A stretch of 64,000 bases of DNA from Cellulomonas endophytica (GCF_004123805.1 NZ_RWJX01000018.1:1-64000), one strand, 5' to 3'. Numbered from the stretch's first letter, positions 40,450 through 49,854 are shown. Notes: generated by a model from the sequence alone, not told the origin. Translations and numbers: made by a program.

Positions 40450-41874
40450 ATGGATGCCACCACCGGCTGGGGGCGCACCGCGCCGCCGCCGCCCGTCCGC
40501 CACGTGCACCTCGGGCTGGGCGCGTTCGCCCGGGCGCACGCCGTGGTCTTCACCGACGCCGCCAACCAGCTCGTCGACGCCCCCGAGCGCTGGGGGGTCG
40601 CGGGCTTCACGGGCAGGTCCGGCGGGGTCGCCCGGACGCTCGCCGCCCAGGACGGCCGCTACCACCTCGTCGTCCGCGGCGCCGAGGGGGACGCGATCGG
40701 CGTCGTCGACGCCCTCGTCGAGGCCCGGGACGGCGCGGACGCCGACCGCTGGCGCGACCGCCTGAGCCGTGCGGAGGTCGGCGTCGTCACCCTCACGGTG
40801 ACGGAGACCGGCTACCGGGCGACGGGCACGGGAGCCGACGCGGTGCTGGACACCGTCGACCCCGAGGTCCGAGCAGACCTCGCGCTCCTGCGCAGCCCCG
40901 ACGCCTCCGCCGGGGGAGGACCGGCCTGCCGCACCGCTCCCGGCCGGCTCGTCGACGGGCTCCGTGCCCGCCGCGCGGCCGCGGCCGGTCCGATCGCCCT
41001 GGTGCCGTGCGACAACCTGCCCGCCAACGGCGTGGTCCTGCGAGCCGTCGTGCGCGGCATGGCGGCCCTCGTCGACGAGGCGCACGCCCGGTGGATCGAC
41101 GCGCACGTGTCCTTCGTCAGCACCGTCGTCGACCGCATCACGCCGGCGACGGTCGAGGCCGACCGCACCGCGGTGCGCGCCGCCACCGGGACCGACGACG
41201 CCGCCCCGGTCGTGACCGAGCCCTTCCGCGAGTGGGTCCTGGCCGGCGAGTTCCCCGCGGGCCGCCCCGCCTGGGAGCAGGCCGGCGCCCGGTTCGTCCC
41301 GGACGTCGCGCCGTACGAGCGCCGCAAGCTCTGGCTGCTCAACGCCGGCCACTCCCTGCTGGCCTACGCCGGGCTGCCGCACGGGCACCGGACCGTCGCG
41401 GACGCCGTCGCCGACACCGCCATCGGTGGCCGGCTCGAGGCGCTGTGGTCCGAGGCCGCCGCCGTCCTCGGCCTGCCGGAGGCGGAGGTGGAGGCGGCCA
41501 CCACCGCGCTGCGGCACCGGTTCGCCAACCCCCGGATCGAGCACCGGCTCGAGCAGATCGCCCGCGACGGGTCCCAGAAGCTCCCCGTCCGGGTCCTGGA
41601 CGTGGTCCGTGCCCGACGCGCTGCCGGGCTCCCCGTCGGAGGCGCCGGCGTCGAGGTGCTGGCCGACTGGGCCGCGCACCTGCGTCGCTGCGACGTCGCC
41701 CACGCCGACCCCCGGGCCCTCGAGCTCGCGGAGCGGCTGCGGACCGCCGCCCCGGCCGACGTCGCCGCGCTCGTGGTGGCAGCCCTGGCCCCCGACCTGG
41801 CCGCCGACCACGCGTTCGTCGACCGGCTCGCCGCCGCCGTCGACGCACGGCTCGCGGTCCCCGCCACCTCCTGA
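40450..41874 (+). CDS. uxuB: fructuronate (mannonate) reductase, mannitol dehydrogenase family
   Basis: A 474-residue long-chain polyol dehydrogenase. GAGGAGG lies about 8 bases before the ATG at 40450. The Rossmann start is [22 protein letters not shown]. The catalytic stretch includes [20 protein letters not shown] and [16 protein letters not shown], with the family Lys-x6-Asn-x2-His pattern (active-site Lys, Asn and His). It reduces D-fructuronate to D-mannonate with NADH. Mannitol or tagaturonate reduction is possible on sequence, but the neighbours UxaC and mannonate dehydratase settle it. The dehydratase gene follows after 58 bases. Confidence 0.9.
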   Translation: MDATTGWGRTAPPPPVRHVHLGLGAFARAHAVVFTDAANQLVDAPERWGVAGFTGRSGGVARTLAAQDGRYHLVVRGAEGDAIGVVDALVEARDGADADRWRDRLSRAEVGVVTLTVTETGYRATGTGADAVLDTVDPEVRADLALLRSPDASAGGGPACRTAPGRLVDGLRARRAAAAGPIALVPCDNLPANGVVLRAVVRGMAALVDEAHARWIDAHVSFVSTVVDRITPATVEADRTAVRAATGTDDAAPVVTEPFREWVLAGEFPAGRPAWEQAGARFVPDVAPYERRKLWLLNAGHSLLAYAGLPHGHRTVADAVADTAIGGRLEALWSEAAAVLGLPEAEVEAATTALRHRFANPRIEHRLEQIARDGSQKLPVRVLDVVRARRAAGLPVGGAGVEVLADWAAHLRRCDVAHADPRALELAERLRTAAPADVAALVVAALAPDLAADHAFVDRLAAAVDARLAVPATS

Positions 41875-41932
41875 CGGCACGCCCGACCTCCCGCACACCG
41901 ACCGTTCCCACCCCCAGCACCGGAGAGACACC

Positions 41933-43171
41933 ATGAAGATCGTCACCGCCGACGTCGTCGTCACCAGCCCGAACCGGAACTTCGTCACCCTGCGTCTCGT
42001 GACCGACGACGGGCTCGTGGGGCTCGGGGACGCGACCCTGAACGGCCGCGAGCTCTCCGTCGTCGCCTACCTGCGCGAGCACGTCGTCCCGCTGCTCATC
42101 GGGACCGACGCCGCGCGCATCGAGGACACCTGGCAGTTCCTCTACCGCAGCGCCTACTGGCGCCGCGGCCCCGTGACGATGGCGGCCATCGCGTCCGTGG
42201 ACATGGCGCTGTGGGACATCAAGGGCAAGGCGGCCGGCATGCCGGTCTACCAGCTGCTCGGCGGCGCCAGCAGGAAGGGCCTCATGGCCTACGGGCACGC
42301 CTCCGGAGCGGACCTGCCCGAGCTGTTCGACTCCATCCGCCACCACCAGGAGCTGGGATACCGCTCCATCCGGGTGCAGACCGGCGTGCCCGGGCTCACG
42401 AAGATCTACGGCATCGCGTCCCAGTCCCGTCCCGCCGAGGCCGGCGCGGAGCGGTACGACCACGAGCCCGCCCAGCGCGGCGCGCTGCCGGCCGAGGAGG
42501 ACTGGGACACCCGCTCCTACCTCCGCCACCTGCCCGGGGTCTTCGAGGCGGTCCGCCACGAGTTCGGGCCCGACCTGCCGCTCCTGCACGACGGCCACCA
42601 CCGCATGACGCCCGTCCAGGCGGCGCGGCTCGGCAAGGCCCTGGAGCCGTACGACCTGTTCTGGCTCGAGGACTGCACGCCCGCGGAGAACCAGGAGGCG
42701 CTGCGCGTCGTCCGGCAGCACACGACCACGCCCCTGGCCATCGGCGAGGTCTTCAACACCGTCTGGGACTTCCAGGGCCTCATCCGCGAGCAGCTCATCG
42801 ACTACGTGCGAGCCGCCTCCACCCACTTCGGCGGTATCAGCCCGCTCCGCAAGGTCATGGACTACGCCGCCCAGTACCAGATCAGGTCCGGGTTCCACGG
42901 GCCCACGGACATCTCGCCCGTCGGGTTCGCGGCGCAGCTGCACCTGGGCCTGGCCATCCACAACTTCGGCATCCAGGAGTACATGCAGCACGGCGAGCGC
43001 ACCAACCGCGTGTTCGACCAGGGCATGACCTTCGTCGACGGTCACCTGCACCCCGGCGACCGGCCAGGGCTCGGCGTCGAGCTCGACGTCGACGAGGCCG
43101 GGAAGTTCCCGTACGAGACCGCCTACCTGCCGTACAACCGGCTGGCGGACGGCACCGTCCACGACTGGTGA
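41933..43171 (+). CDS. D-mannonate dehydratase, enolase-superfamily (RspA/ManD type)
   Basis: A 412-residue protein. The enolase-superfamily layout is clear: an N-terminal capping domain ([50 protein letters not shown]) and a barrel with [34 protein letters not shown] and [12 protein letters not shown]. Acidic residues in WLEDC, IGEVF and the LLHDGHH strand bind Mg2+. The ManD marker block [10 protein letters not shown] is present. It dehydrates D-mannonate to 2-keto-3-deoxygluconate, replacing the unrelated iron enzyme UxuA. ATG 41933 is preceded by GGAGAG. Genes for ketodeoxygluconate kinase and aldolase are not in the window. Confidence 0.92.
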   Translation: MKIVTADVVVTSPNRNFVTLRLVTDDGLVGLGDATLNGRELSVVAYLREHVVPLLIGTDAARIEDTWQFLYRSAYWRRGPVTMAAIASVDMALWDIKGKAAGMPVYQLLGGASRKGLMAYGHASGADLPELFDSIRHHQELGYRSIRVQTGVPGLTKIYGIASQSRPAEAGAERYDHEPAQRGALPAEEDWDTRSYLRHLPGVFEAVRHEFGPDLPLLHDGHHRMTPVQAARLGKALEPYDLFWLEDCTPAENQEALRVVRQHTTTPLAIGEVFNTVWDFQGLIREQLIDYVRAASTHFGGISPLRKVMDYAAQYQIRSGFHGPTDISPVGFAAQLHLGLAIHNFGIQEYMQHGERTNRVFDQGMTFVDGHLHPGDRPGLGVELDVDEAGKFPYETAYLPYNRLADGTVHDW

Positions 43172-43465
43172 GCGCCGCGGCGCCTCCTCTGCCGCGCCGG
43201 CTGCCACGGACCCACCGGCGAGAGCCTGTCGGTGGCGGCAGGACGAACATTCGGAGCGCCACGCACGGCGGAAGGGCAGCGGGGGAGCTCATCCCCACGA
43301 CGGCGACCGGGCGGCCCGGGCACCCGCGCTCGCCACTGCCTGCCGAGGGGCGTGGGGACCGAGGGAGGCACGGGACCGGGAGAACGAGCAGGTCCGGAGA
43401 CCCCTTCGCGGCAGCGCTGATCCAGACGTCCAGAGCCGGTCGGCGTGGACGGCCGGAGGGCTCCG
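43172..43465. other. non-coding gap downstream of mannonate dehydratase
   Basis: Nearly 300 bases without a credible gene. Its right end carries the flank of the dispersed palindrome whose stem starts at 43466; otherwise nothing is recognised. Confidence 0.55.
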
Positions 43466-43508
43466 ACGACAGAGGCCTGGCTCGGGGTCCGAGCCAGGCC
43501 TCTGTCGT
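43466..43508 (-). terminator. terminator of the tRNA operon, copy 2 of the dispersed palindrome
   Basis: Perfect 20-bp arms (43466-43485, 43489-43508) around a GGT loop lie 13 bases beyond the 3' end of tRNA-Val, so transcription of the Gly-Cys-Val operon should stop here. The element is 18/20 identical per arm to that at 33663-33705. Confidence 0.8.
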
Positions 43509-43521
43509 GCTGCTGCGTGGG

Positions 43522-43593
43522 TGGGCGATACTGGGATCGAACCAGTGACCTCTTCCGTGTCAGGGAAGCGCGCTACCGCTGCGCCAATCGCCC
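43522..43593 (-). tRNA. tRNA-Val (GAC)
   Basis: A 72-base cloverleaf on the minus strand: acceptor GGGCGAT/ATCGCCC, D-arm GGCGCAGCGGTAGC, anticodon loop CTGACAC with GAC, T-arm GGTTCGATCCC, discriminator A. CCA is not encoded. It is the third and last gene of a Gly-Cys-Val operon; an isoacceptor with anticodon CAC lies at 49594. Confidence 0.95.
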
Positions 43594-43610
43594 GGTGGTG
43601 GTGCTCTGCG

Positions 43611-43681
43611 AGGTGGAGACGGGATTCGAACCCGTGTAAACGGCTTTGCAGGCCGGTGCCTCGCCTCTCGGCCACTCCACC
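43611..43681 (-). tRNA. tRNA-Cys (GCA)
   Basis: A 71-base cloverleaf on the minus strand: acceptor GGTGGAG/CTCCACC, anticodon loop CTGCAAA with GCA, T-loop GGTTCGAATCC, discriminator U as expected for tRNA-Cys. CCA is not encoded. Confidence 0.95.
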
Positions 43682-43730
43682 CTGAGACAACAGTCCACAG
43701 CGACCCGGGGGTCGATGGGGAGAGCCTCCG

Positions 43731-43802
43731 AGCGGACGACGGGATTCGAACCCGCGACCCTCACCTTGGCAAGGTGATGCTCTACCACTGAGCCACGTCC
43801 GC
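43731..43802 (-). tRNA. tRNA-Gly (GCC)
   Basis: A 72-base cloverleaf on the minus strand: acceptor GCGGACG/CGTCCGC, anticodon stem CACCT/AGGTG with GCC in the loop, T-arm GGGTTCGAATCCC, discriminator U. It is the first gene of the Gly-Cys-Val operon. Confidence 0.95.
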
Positions 43803-43850
43803 ACTGCACGTCCCGCCGGTCTTCACCGGCGCGCCGTGTGCGTGGAAGAC

Positions 43851-43878
43851 TCTATACGGCTCCGGACGCCAGATCCAA
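43851..43878 (-). promoter_or_regulatory. promoter of the Gly-Cys-Val tRNA operon
   Basis: On the minus strand TTGGAT (43878-43873), 16 bases and TATAGA (43856-43851) form a strong-looking promoter; the first tRNA begins 49 bases downstream. The A/T-rich -10 stands out sharply in this GC-rich region. Confidence 0.65.
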
Positions 43879-43992
43879 ACCGGCTCCCCGGACGGTCGAC
43901 CGCGCCCCCGGGGCGGGGGCGGGGGACGCCCCGCCGGTCCGCGCGGGCGCCCGACGACGGGCCGGGCCCCCGCGGTCGCCTAGCGTGCGGGC

Positions 43993-45111
43993 ATGGTCGA
44001 GCACGCGGGCGCTGCTGCGGCGCCGGGGACGGCGTGGTTCGGCGGCCGGGTGGCGCGCGGCGTCGTCGAGGACGTGGACGTGCTCGCCGCTCCCGAGCGC
44101 CTGCGCACGCCCGGGCTGTGGGCGCTCGTCGGGACGTTCGAGGGCGACGTCCACGCGTGGCGGTTCGCGGAGGTCGCCCCCGGGCCCGTGCGGCCCGTGG
44201 GGGGGTGGCGCGGCCCGTCGCCCGGGTCCTGGGTCTCGTCGCTCGACGCGGCCGGCTACCGCGACGGGGTCCGCGCCGTCCGGTCCGCCGTCCGCGAGGG
44301 GCGCGTCTACCAGGCGAACCTCTGCCGCGTGCTGGCGGCCCCGTTGCCCCTCGGCCGTCGCGGGGGCGACGCCGCCGGCGGGTCCGGCGAGGAGCCCGAC
44401 GCCGCCGCGCTCGCCGCCGTGCTGGCGGCCGGCAACCCCGCCCCCTTCGCGGGCGGCGTCCACGTGCCCGGTGGCGGGCGGCACCGGGCGGCCTGGGTGG
44501 TCAGCGCCTCGCCGGAGCTGTTCCTGCGCGTCGGCGACGGGCGCGTCCTCTCGTCGCCCATCAAGGGCACGGCCCCGACGGGGAGGGGGCTGACGGCGAA
44601 GGACCGGGCGGAGAACGTCATGATCACCGACCTCGTGCGCAACGACCTCCAGCGGGTGTCGCGGCCGGGCTCGGTGTGGGTCGAGGACCTGCTGCGCGTG
44701 GAGGCGCACCCCGGCCTGGTGCACCTCGTCTCGACGGTCGCCGGGGACCTCGAGCCCGCCGTCCTGCGCGCGCCGGACCTGTGGCGGCGCCTCCTGGAGG
44801 CGACGTACCCGCCCGGCTCCGTCTCGGGCGCCCCCAAGGGCGCGGCGCTCGAGCTCCTCGCGGGGCTCGAGCCGGTGCCCCGCGGCCCCTACTGCGGCAC
44901 GGTCGGCTGGGTGGAGGTGGACCCCGACGGCGGCGTGCGCGCGGAGCTGGCCGTCGCCATCCGCACCTTCTGGTGGGACCGCTCGGGCGGGGGGACCCTG
45001 CGCTTCGGGACCGGGGCGGGCATCACGTGGGGGAGCGAGCCCGACGGCGAGTGGGCGGAGACGGAGCTGAAGGCCGCGCGGCTCGTCGGGCTGGCGTCGG
45101 GCGTGCGCTGA
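43993..45111 (+). CDS. pabB: aminodeoxychorismate synthase component I / chorismate-binding enzyme
   Basis: A 372-residue enzyme of the chorismate-utilising family. The conserved core is intact: YRDGVRAVRSAVREGRVYQANLCR, SASPELFLRV, SPIKGTAPTG (with the Lys of PIKGT typical of PabB), DRAENVMITDLVRNDL, YPPGSVSGAPK and YCGTVGW. It aminates chorismate at C4 using ammonia from a PabA glutaminase, which is not encoded nearby. TAGCGT (43981-43986) stands 6 bases before the ATG, implying a leaderless message. The lyase gene pabC follows after 54 bases, so both steps to p-aminobenzoate for folate are adjacent. Confidence 0.92.
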   Translation: MVEHAGAAAAPGTAWFGGRVARGVVEDVDVLAAPERLRTPGLWALVGTFEGDVHAWRFAEVAPGPVRPVGGWRGPSPGSWVSSLDAAGYRDGVRAVRSAVREGRVYQANLCRVLAAPLPLGRRGGDAAGGSGEEPDAAALAAVLAAGNPAPFAGGVHVPGGGRHRAAWVVSASPELFLRVGDGRVLSSPIKGTAPTGRGLTAKDRAENVMITDLVRNDLQRVSRPGSVWVEDLLRVEAHPGLVHLVSTVAGDLEPAVLRAPDLWRRLLEATYPPGSVSGAPKGAALELLAGLEPVPRGPYCGTVGWVEVDPDGGVRAELAVAIRTFWWDRSGGGTLRFGTGAGITWGSEPDGEWAETELKAARLVGLASGVR

Positions 45112-45165
45112 CGGCCCCCTCCCGGCCGGCGCGTGCGCGTCGGCGCCCGCTGCCAGACTGGCGGC

Positions 45166-46032
45166 GTGAGCGTCGTCGTGTGGTCCGCTGGCCGGCTCGT
45201 CGAGCCCGGCGCCCCCCTCCTCGCCCCCACGGACCACGCGGTCACGGTGGGCGACGGCGTCTTCGAGACGTGCGCCGTCCGCGGGGGGCGCGTGTTCGCG
45301 CTGACCCGGCACCTGCGCCGGCTGCAGCACTCCGCGGCGGGGCTCGGGCTCCCGGCGCCCGACGAGGACGCGGTGCGGACCGGTGTGGCGGCGGTCCTGG
45401 CGGCCGCGCCCGATGCGGGCCGCCTGCGGATCACGGTGACCGGGGGGCCGTCGCCGCTCGGCCCGGCGCGGGCGACCGGGGACGCGCTCGCGCCCGTGCT
45501 CCTCGTCGCGGCCGCACCCGCGGGAACGGCCTCCGACGTGGCGCGGGCGGTCCGTGTGCCGTGGGTGCGCAACGAGCGCAGCGCGGTCGCCGGCCTGAAG
45601 ACCACCTCCTACGCGGAAGCGGTCGTCGCCCTGGCCCACGCCCGGTCGCAGGGGGCCGACGAGGCGCTCCTGGCGAACACGGTGGGCGACCTGTGCGAGG
45701 GGGCGGCGGCCAACGTCTTCGTCGCCCGGGGCGGCGAGCTGCTGACCCCGGACCTGCGTTCGGGGTGCCTGGCCGGGGTGACGCGGGAGCTCGTCCTCGA
45801 GTGGGCCGCCGCGGCCGGGCTGCCGGTCCGCGAGGCCGGTCCGGGGGAGCTGCGGTACGAGACGGTGCTCGAGGACGCGTCGGCCGGGCGCGCGGCGCTC
45901 GCCCTGTCCGGGTCGGTGCGCGGGCTGACACCGGTGGTGAGGCTCGACGGGCGGCCGGTCGACCCGGGCGACGCCTTCTCCGCCGTCCGGGACCTCTACG
46001 TGCGCCGGGCCGCCGAGGACCTGGACCCCTGA
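45166..46032 (+). CDS. pabC: aminodeoxychorismate lyase, class IV aminotransferase fold
   Basis: A 288-residue PLP enzyme. It begins VWSAGRLVEP and DHAVTVGDGVFETCAVRGGRVFAL, as in class IV proteins. VAGLKTTSYAEAV contains the PLP Lys, DEALLANTVGDLCEGAAANVF carries the catalytic Glu, and GCLAGVTRELVL follows. The adjacent pabB makes the lyase (4-amino-4-deoxychorismate to p-aminobenzoate and pyruvate) more likely than a branched-chain or D-amino-acid aminotransferase. GTG 45166 is chosen since CAGACT lies 6 bases upstream, a near-consensus leaderless box. Confidence 0.88.
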   Translation: MSVVVWSAGRLVEPGAPLLAPTDHAVTVGDGVFETCAVRGGRVFALTRHLRRLQHSAAGLGLPAPDEDAVRTGVAAVLAAAPDAGRLRITVTGGPSPLGPARATGDALAPVLLVAAAPAGTASDVARAVRVPWVRNERSAVAGLKTTSYAEAVVALAHARSQGADEALLANTVGDLCEGAAANVFVARGGELLTPDLRSGCLAGVTRELVLEWAAAAGLPVREAGPGELRYETVLEDASAGRAALALSGSVRGLTPVVRLDGRPVDPGDAFSAVRDLYVRRAAEDLDP

Positions 46033-46300
46033 GGGCGGCTGCGGGGCTCACCCGCACGGGGGACAGGACGGGCGAAGCGGACGGAGCGACCAGCACCGCT
46101 GCGGCGACCGGGTGAAAGTCGCCCCCCGGGGTCAAGACGGCCTCTCCGGGTGCCGTCCGGAGGGCTACCTTGACGCCGCGAGCCCGGGACCGAGGTCCTC
46201 GGCGCAGGGGCAGGGGCGACCCCGGACGGCGGACGACGAGGTGGTCGTCGGCGCGGCGCGGCCTGCGGTTCTTCTTCGGGGGCGGGGAACGGAGCACGGG

Positions 46301-48637
46301 ATGAGCACCAGGGGTGCGGGCGTGCGCGCGGCGAGCGTGCTGGGGTGCCTGGTCATGGGTCTGCTGGGGACGGCGGTGACCGCGCAGGCGGCCGCGCCCG
46401 CCGGCGAGGCCCGGCAGCGGTACGTCGTGCAGCTGCGGCCGGGGGCCGCGCAGCGCGGCCTCGCGGAGCAGGCCGGCGCGGCGGCCGAGGGCGTCGGGGA
46501 GGCGGCCGTCGGCGCCGCCGCGGTGGCATCGGCCGTGGCCTCCGTCGCCGCGGAGGAGACCGCGCGCGGGGCGGAGGTCGAGCACGTCTACTCCCGCGCG
46601 ATGGAGGGCTTCTCCGCGGAGCTGACGGCGGGCCGCGCGGAGGCGCTGCGCCGCGACCCGCGCGTGCTGGCCGTGACCCCCGACGCGCGGGTGGGCGTGG
46701 CCACGACCCAGGTGCAGCCGCCGTGGGGCCTGGACCGCATCGACCAGCGCGGCGCCGTGGTCGACGGCTCCTACAGCTACGGCCGCACGGGCGCCGGCGT
46801 CACCGTGTTCGTCGTCGACACCGGCGTCCGCGCGACCCACCAGGACCTCGTCGGCCGGGTGCGCAGCGGGTGGGACTTCGTGGACGACGACGCCGACGCG
46901 AGCGACTGCGACGGTCACGGCACGCACGTCGCCGGCACCGTGGCGGGCACCCGGTACGGCGTCGCGAAGGGGGCGCAGGTCGTCGCGCTGCGGGTCTTCG
47001 ACTGCACGGGCAACGGGGACTGGTCCGACGTCATCGCCGCCGTCGACTGGGCGATCGCGCACCGGAGCGGGCCGTCCGTCCTCAACTTCAGCGGCAGCGG
47101 CGGCGCCTACGCACCGGTGGACTCCGCCGTGGCGCGCGCGGTGGCCGCGGGGATCACCACGGTGGTCGCCGCGGGCAACGACGACACGGACGCCTGCACG
47201 GCCAGCCCGGCGCGCTCCGTCTCCGCCCTCACGGTGGGCGCCACGGCCGAGGGCGACGCGCGGGCCTGGTTCTCGAACACGGGCTCCTGCCTCGACCTCT
47301 TCGCGCCGGGCGACTGGGTGCTGTCGAGCTCCGTGGACGCCGACGACGCCACGACGATGCTCTCGGGCACGTCCATGGCGGCGCCGCACGTCGCCGGCGC
47401 CGCGGCGCTCCACCTCCAGGGTGCGCCGGCCGCGACCCCGGCCCAGGTGACGGCCGCCCTGCTCGGCGCGGCCACCCCCGGCGTGGTCACCGACTCCCGC
47501 TCGGCCGGGCACGACGGGCTCCTGCACGTGGCGCCGCCGCCCGCCGCGACGACCGCGGCCGCGGCGCCGACGGGCGTGACGGCCGTGGCGGGCGACGCGA
47601 CGGCGACCGTGCGGTGGACCGCCGGCGACGCGAGCGCCGTCACGGGCTGGACGGTCACCGCCCAGCCCGGGGGCACGGTCGTGCACCCCGCCGCCGCGGC
47701 GCGCTCCGTGGCGGTGCCGGGCCTGACCAACGGCACCGCCTACACCTTCACCGTCCGCGCGGAGACGGCCTCCGGCCCCGGCACGACGTCCGCGCCGTCC
47801 GCGCCCGTGACGCCCGCGCGGGCCGCCGTCACGGTGCCCGGGGTGCCCGCCTCGGTCGCCGTGACCACCGACCACGTCCGCGGCACCGCCACCCTCACCT
47901 GGGCGCCGCCCGCCCAGGCCGGCGGCGCCGCCGTCACCGGCTACCGCGTCACGCGGGACGGCAGCAGCGTCACCGGTGGCGGGGCGTGGGCCTCGACCCT
48001 CGCGGCGACGGCCCGGTCCCAGACCTTCACGGGGCTCGTCCCCGGCGCGACCTACCGGTTCACCGTGCAGGCCGTGAACACCGTCGGGACGGGGACGGCC
48101 GGCACCGCGACGTCGACCCTGCGCGGCACCTCGCGCACCGTGACCGTCACCGCGGGCGCCGACACGATGGCCCGTCAGTACGCGCCGAACACCGTCTCCG
48201 GCGGCGTCACCCCGCTCCTGTCCGACGTCGACCAGGTCAGCGGGCGGACCTCCCGGGTCACCTCCTACCTGCGCTTCACGGTGCCGTCGCTGGCCGCGGG
48301 GGAGCAGGTGCTCAGCTCGCGTCTCGGGCTCACCGTGACCGACGGGACGTCCGACGGCCCGAAGGTCTGGCGCACGGGGACGAGCTGGACGGAGGGGACC
48401 CTGTCCTGGAACGTCGGCCGCCCGGCGACGACGGGCACCGCCCCCGTGGCGGACCTCGGCGCCCTCGCCGTGGGTCGCGTGACGACGCCCCTGAGCGGGG
48501 TCACCGGTGCCGGCGCCGTGTCGCTCGCGCTCGTCGCCGACTCCACGGACGGTCTCGCCCTCGCCTCCCGCGAGTCGGCGACGACGGGCCAGCGGCCGGC
48601 CCTGGTGCTCCTCGTCGGGACGCGCCCCACGGCCTGA
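46301..48637 (+). CDS. secreted subtilisin-like serine protease with FN3 and DNRLRE/CBM96-like domains
   Basis: A 778-residue exported protease. The signal peptide (VLGCLVMGLLGTAVTAQAAA) is followed by a propeptide (~35-130, I9 type; RYVVQLRPG at its start). The S8 domain at ~140-420 has the triad Asp173 (VVDTG), His206 (DGHGTHVAG) and Ser358 (SGTSMAAPHVAG). Two fibronectin III modules (~425-515 and ~520-610) lead to a C-terminal DNRLRE/CBM96-like beta domain (~615-778: SYLRFTVPSL, WTEGTLSWNVGRP, LASRESATTGQRPALVL). The tail probably holds the enzyme on a polysaccharide or surface. A TACCTT box at 46166 suggests a leader of about 130 bases. Confidence 0.9.
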   Translation: MSTRGAGVRAASVLGCLVMGLLGTAVTAQAAAPAGEARQRYVVQLRPGAAQRGLAEQAGAAAEGVGEAAVGAAAVASAVASVAAEETARGAEVEHVYSRAMEGFSAELTAGRAEALRRDPRVLAVTPDARVGVATTQVQPPWGLDRIDQRGAVVDGSYSYGRTGAGVTVFVVDTGVRATHQDLVGRVRSGWDFVDDDADASDCDGHGTHVAGTVAGTRYGVAKGAQVVALRVFDCTGNGDWSDVIAAVDWAIAHRSGPSVLNFSGSGGAYAPVDSAVARAVAAGITTVVAAGNDDTDACTASPARSVSALTVGATAEGDARAWFSNTGSCLDLFAPGDWVLSSSVDADDATTMLSGTSMAAPHVAGAAALHLQGAPAATPAQVTAALLGAATPGVVTDSRSAGHDGLLHVAPPPAATTAAAAPTGVTAVAGDATATVRWTAGDASAVTGWTVTAQPGGTVVHPAAAARSVAVPGLTNGTAYTFTVRAETASGPGTTSAPSAPVTPARAAVTVPGVPASVAVTTDHVRGTATLTWAPPAQAGGAAVTGYRVTRDGSSVTGGGAWASTLAATARSQTFTGLVPGATYRFTVQAVNTVGTGTAGTATSTLRGTSRTVTVTAGADTMARQYAPNTVSGGVTPLLSDVDQVSGRTSRVTSYLRFTVPSLAAGEQVLSSRLGLTVTDGTSDGPKVWRTGTSWTEGTLSWNVGRPATTGTAPVADLGALAVGRVTTPLSGVTGAGAVSLALVADSTDGLALASRESATTGQRPALVLLVGTRPTA

Positions 48638-48665
48638 CGCGGCGCGGTCCTCGGACCGCCGCACC

Positions 48666-48705
48666 GACGACGCCCGCCCCGGCCACGGCCGGGGCGGGCG
48701 TCGTC
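48666..48705 (+). terminator. terminator after the subtilase gene
   Basis: Nineteen-base arms GACGACGCCCGCCCCGGCC and its exact complement, with a tight loop around ACGG, begin 29 bases after the stop. It is one of the strongest stems in the window. Confidence 0.8.
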
Positions 48706-48810
48706 GTCGTCCTCGACGCCGGGGTCTCGGGGACGCGCGGGGACGGGCGCGGTCGGGGGCGTGCGATCGCCGGGAGGAGCCCGGGCGACGAGGGGCACCC
48801 CCGGGCAGCA

Positions 48811-48845
48811 CGACGACGGGCCCCCCGCAGGAGGGCCCGTCGTCG
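48811..48845 (-). terminator. terminator after the SsgA-like gene
   Basis: Thirteen-base arms (CGACGACGGGCCC at 48811-48823, complement at 48833-48845) with a 9-base loop lie 16 bases beyond the SsgA-like stop on the minus strand. Confidence 0.7.
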
Positions 48846-48861
48846 AAGGGAGGTGCGGCCG

Positions 48862-49290
48862 TCAGGCCGTCAGCAGGGCGGCGATGAGCGCCGAGATCTC
48901 GGTCTCCATCCGCTCGCCCTCGTGGCCCAGGGGCACGAGGCGCTCGGTGGACTCGAGGAACCGCAGGATGGGCTCGGTCGGCGCGGCCAGGAGGGCGCTG
49001 CCCTCGACCCCGCTGAGCGAGACGAGGGTGAACTCGGGGTCCTCGTCCCGCCAGACCTGCACGTCGCCGCTGCCGGCAGGGGCCTCGGCGGAGGCGTGGA
49101 CGCCCTGGGCGAGCAGCTCGCGACCGAGCAGCCACGTCGACATGGAGGCGGCGCCCGTGAAGACGGCACGCACCGTGTAGGGATCGGCAGCCCGGAAGGA
49201 CAGCTCGGTGGCCACCGGCACGACGCTGGCGTCGGACCCGATGAGCTGCATGGCTACGACCTCGACCACGTCGAAGGTGGGGTTCGCCAT
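48862..49290 (-). CDS. SsgA/SsgB-family cell division regulator
   Basis: A 142-residue acidic protein of the SsgA-like family. AGGAGG sits 6 bases before the ATG. The characteristic features are LSFRAADPYTVRAVF near residue 30, GAASMSTWLLGRELLAQGV and the C-terminal SGVEGSALLAAPTEPILRFLEST. In sporulating actinobacteria SsgB recruits FtsZ to septa; non-sporulating relatives often keep a single family member of unclear role. It is monocistronic with its own terminator. It has the SsgB-like compact length, but orthology cannot be settled here. Confidence 0.88.
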   Translation of the reverse strand: MANPTFDVVEVVAMQLIGSDASVVPVATELSFRAADPYTVRAVFTGAASMSTWLLGRELLAQGVHASAEAPAGSGDVQVWRDEDPEFTLVSLSGVEGSALLAAPTEPILRFLESTERLVPLGHEGERMETEISALIAALLTA

Positions 49291-49545
49291 CGCGGTCCTC
49301 CTGTCTGGCGCGGTGCCTGGAGGACCCATCATGGCAGTCCGTGGCCCTCGTGCACCTGTGTTCCTCGTCCATTCACCCGGTAGGACCTAGGGCCCGGCCC
49401 GGGCGGGACGGCACCGATCGCCGTCCGGTCGGTGCATCGGGCCCGCCCGTGCCCGACTTGAGGCGGTCACCCGTTCGGTCGGGGTGACGCCCCGGGTCCG
49501 CCGCACCGTCCGGGAGCCGAGTTCTGGTTCGGGCCCGACGTCGGC

Positions 49546-49551
49546 TAGAGT
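49546..49551 (+). promoter_or_regulatory. -10 element of tRNA-Val(CAC)
   Basis: TAGAGT lies 42 bases before the tRNA, within an otherwise GC-rich stretch. No convincing -35 hexamer is seen at the usual distance. Confidence 0.45.
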
Positions 49552-49593
49552 CTGCGACCGACGCACCGCACGGTCCCCGCGGCCGGCGGTCGC

Positions 49594-49665
49594 GGGCGAT
49601 TGGCTCAGTGGTAGAGCGCCTCGTTCACACCGAGGAGGTCACTGGTTCGAACCCAGTATCGCCCA
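49594..49665 (+). tRNA. tRNA-Val (CAC)
   Basis: A 72-base cloverleaf: acceptor GGGCGAT/ATCGCCC, D-arm GGCTCAGTGGTAGAGC, anticodon stem CCTCG/CGAGG with CAC in the loop, T-arm GGTTCGAACCC, discriminator A. CCA is not encoded. CAC reads the GTG codon, the dominant valine codon in this genome. It is monocistronic and directly precedes thrS. Confidence 0.95.
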
Positions 49666-49671
49666 CCGCAG

Positions 49672-49706
49672 GACGAGGGGCCGGTCATCGCGACCGGCCC
49701 CTCGTC
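49672..49706 (+). terminator. terminator of tRNA-Val(CAC)
   Basis: Perfect 15-bp arms GACGAGGGGCCGGTC and its complement around ATCGC, starting 6 bases after the tRNA. Confidence 0.85.
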
Positions 49707-49819
49707 GCGTCCCACCCCGGGCGGGCCGGCGGCCGACCGCGGCGGGACGCCCCCAGCCCCGGCCGGCGCAGGTCGGTCGCCGCCCGTCGGGGCTGCCCGG
49801 TGGGCGCGGGGGCCGCCGG

Positions 49820-49854
49820 TAGCATCGGGGCCGGTCCGCCGCCCGGGCGGACCG
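49820..49854 (+). promoter_or_regulatory. thrS promoter box and leader hairpin
   Basis: TAGCAT (49820-49825) is a likely -10. The short leader then forms a 9-bp stem (CGGTCCGCC at 49832-49840 with 49846-49854) ending just before AGGAGG. No T-box features are present, so the hairpin is not a recognised regulator. Confidence 0.4.

Noticed and set aside
43466..43802. Integration site of a genomic island at the tRNA cluster
   Set aside because: tRNAs are common attachment sites, but no integrase and no duplicated tRNA 3' end were found; the palindrome is better explained as a terminator.
46033..46300. Riboswitch in the long leader of the subtilase gene
   Set aside because: Only a -10-like TACCTT and ordinary GC stems are visible; no known aptamer core could be matched.
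48862..49290. Assignment of the SsgA-like gene as a true sporulation gene
   Set aside because: Family membership is clear, but nothing else here indicates sporulation, and lone SsgA-like proteins occur in non-sporulating actinobacteria.
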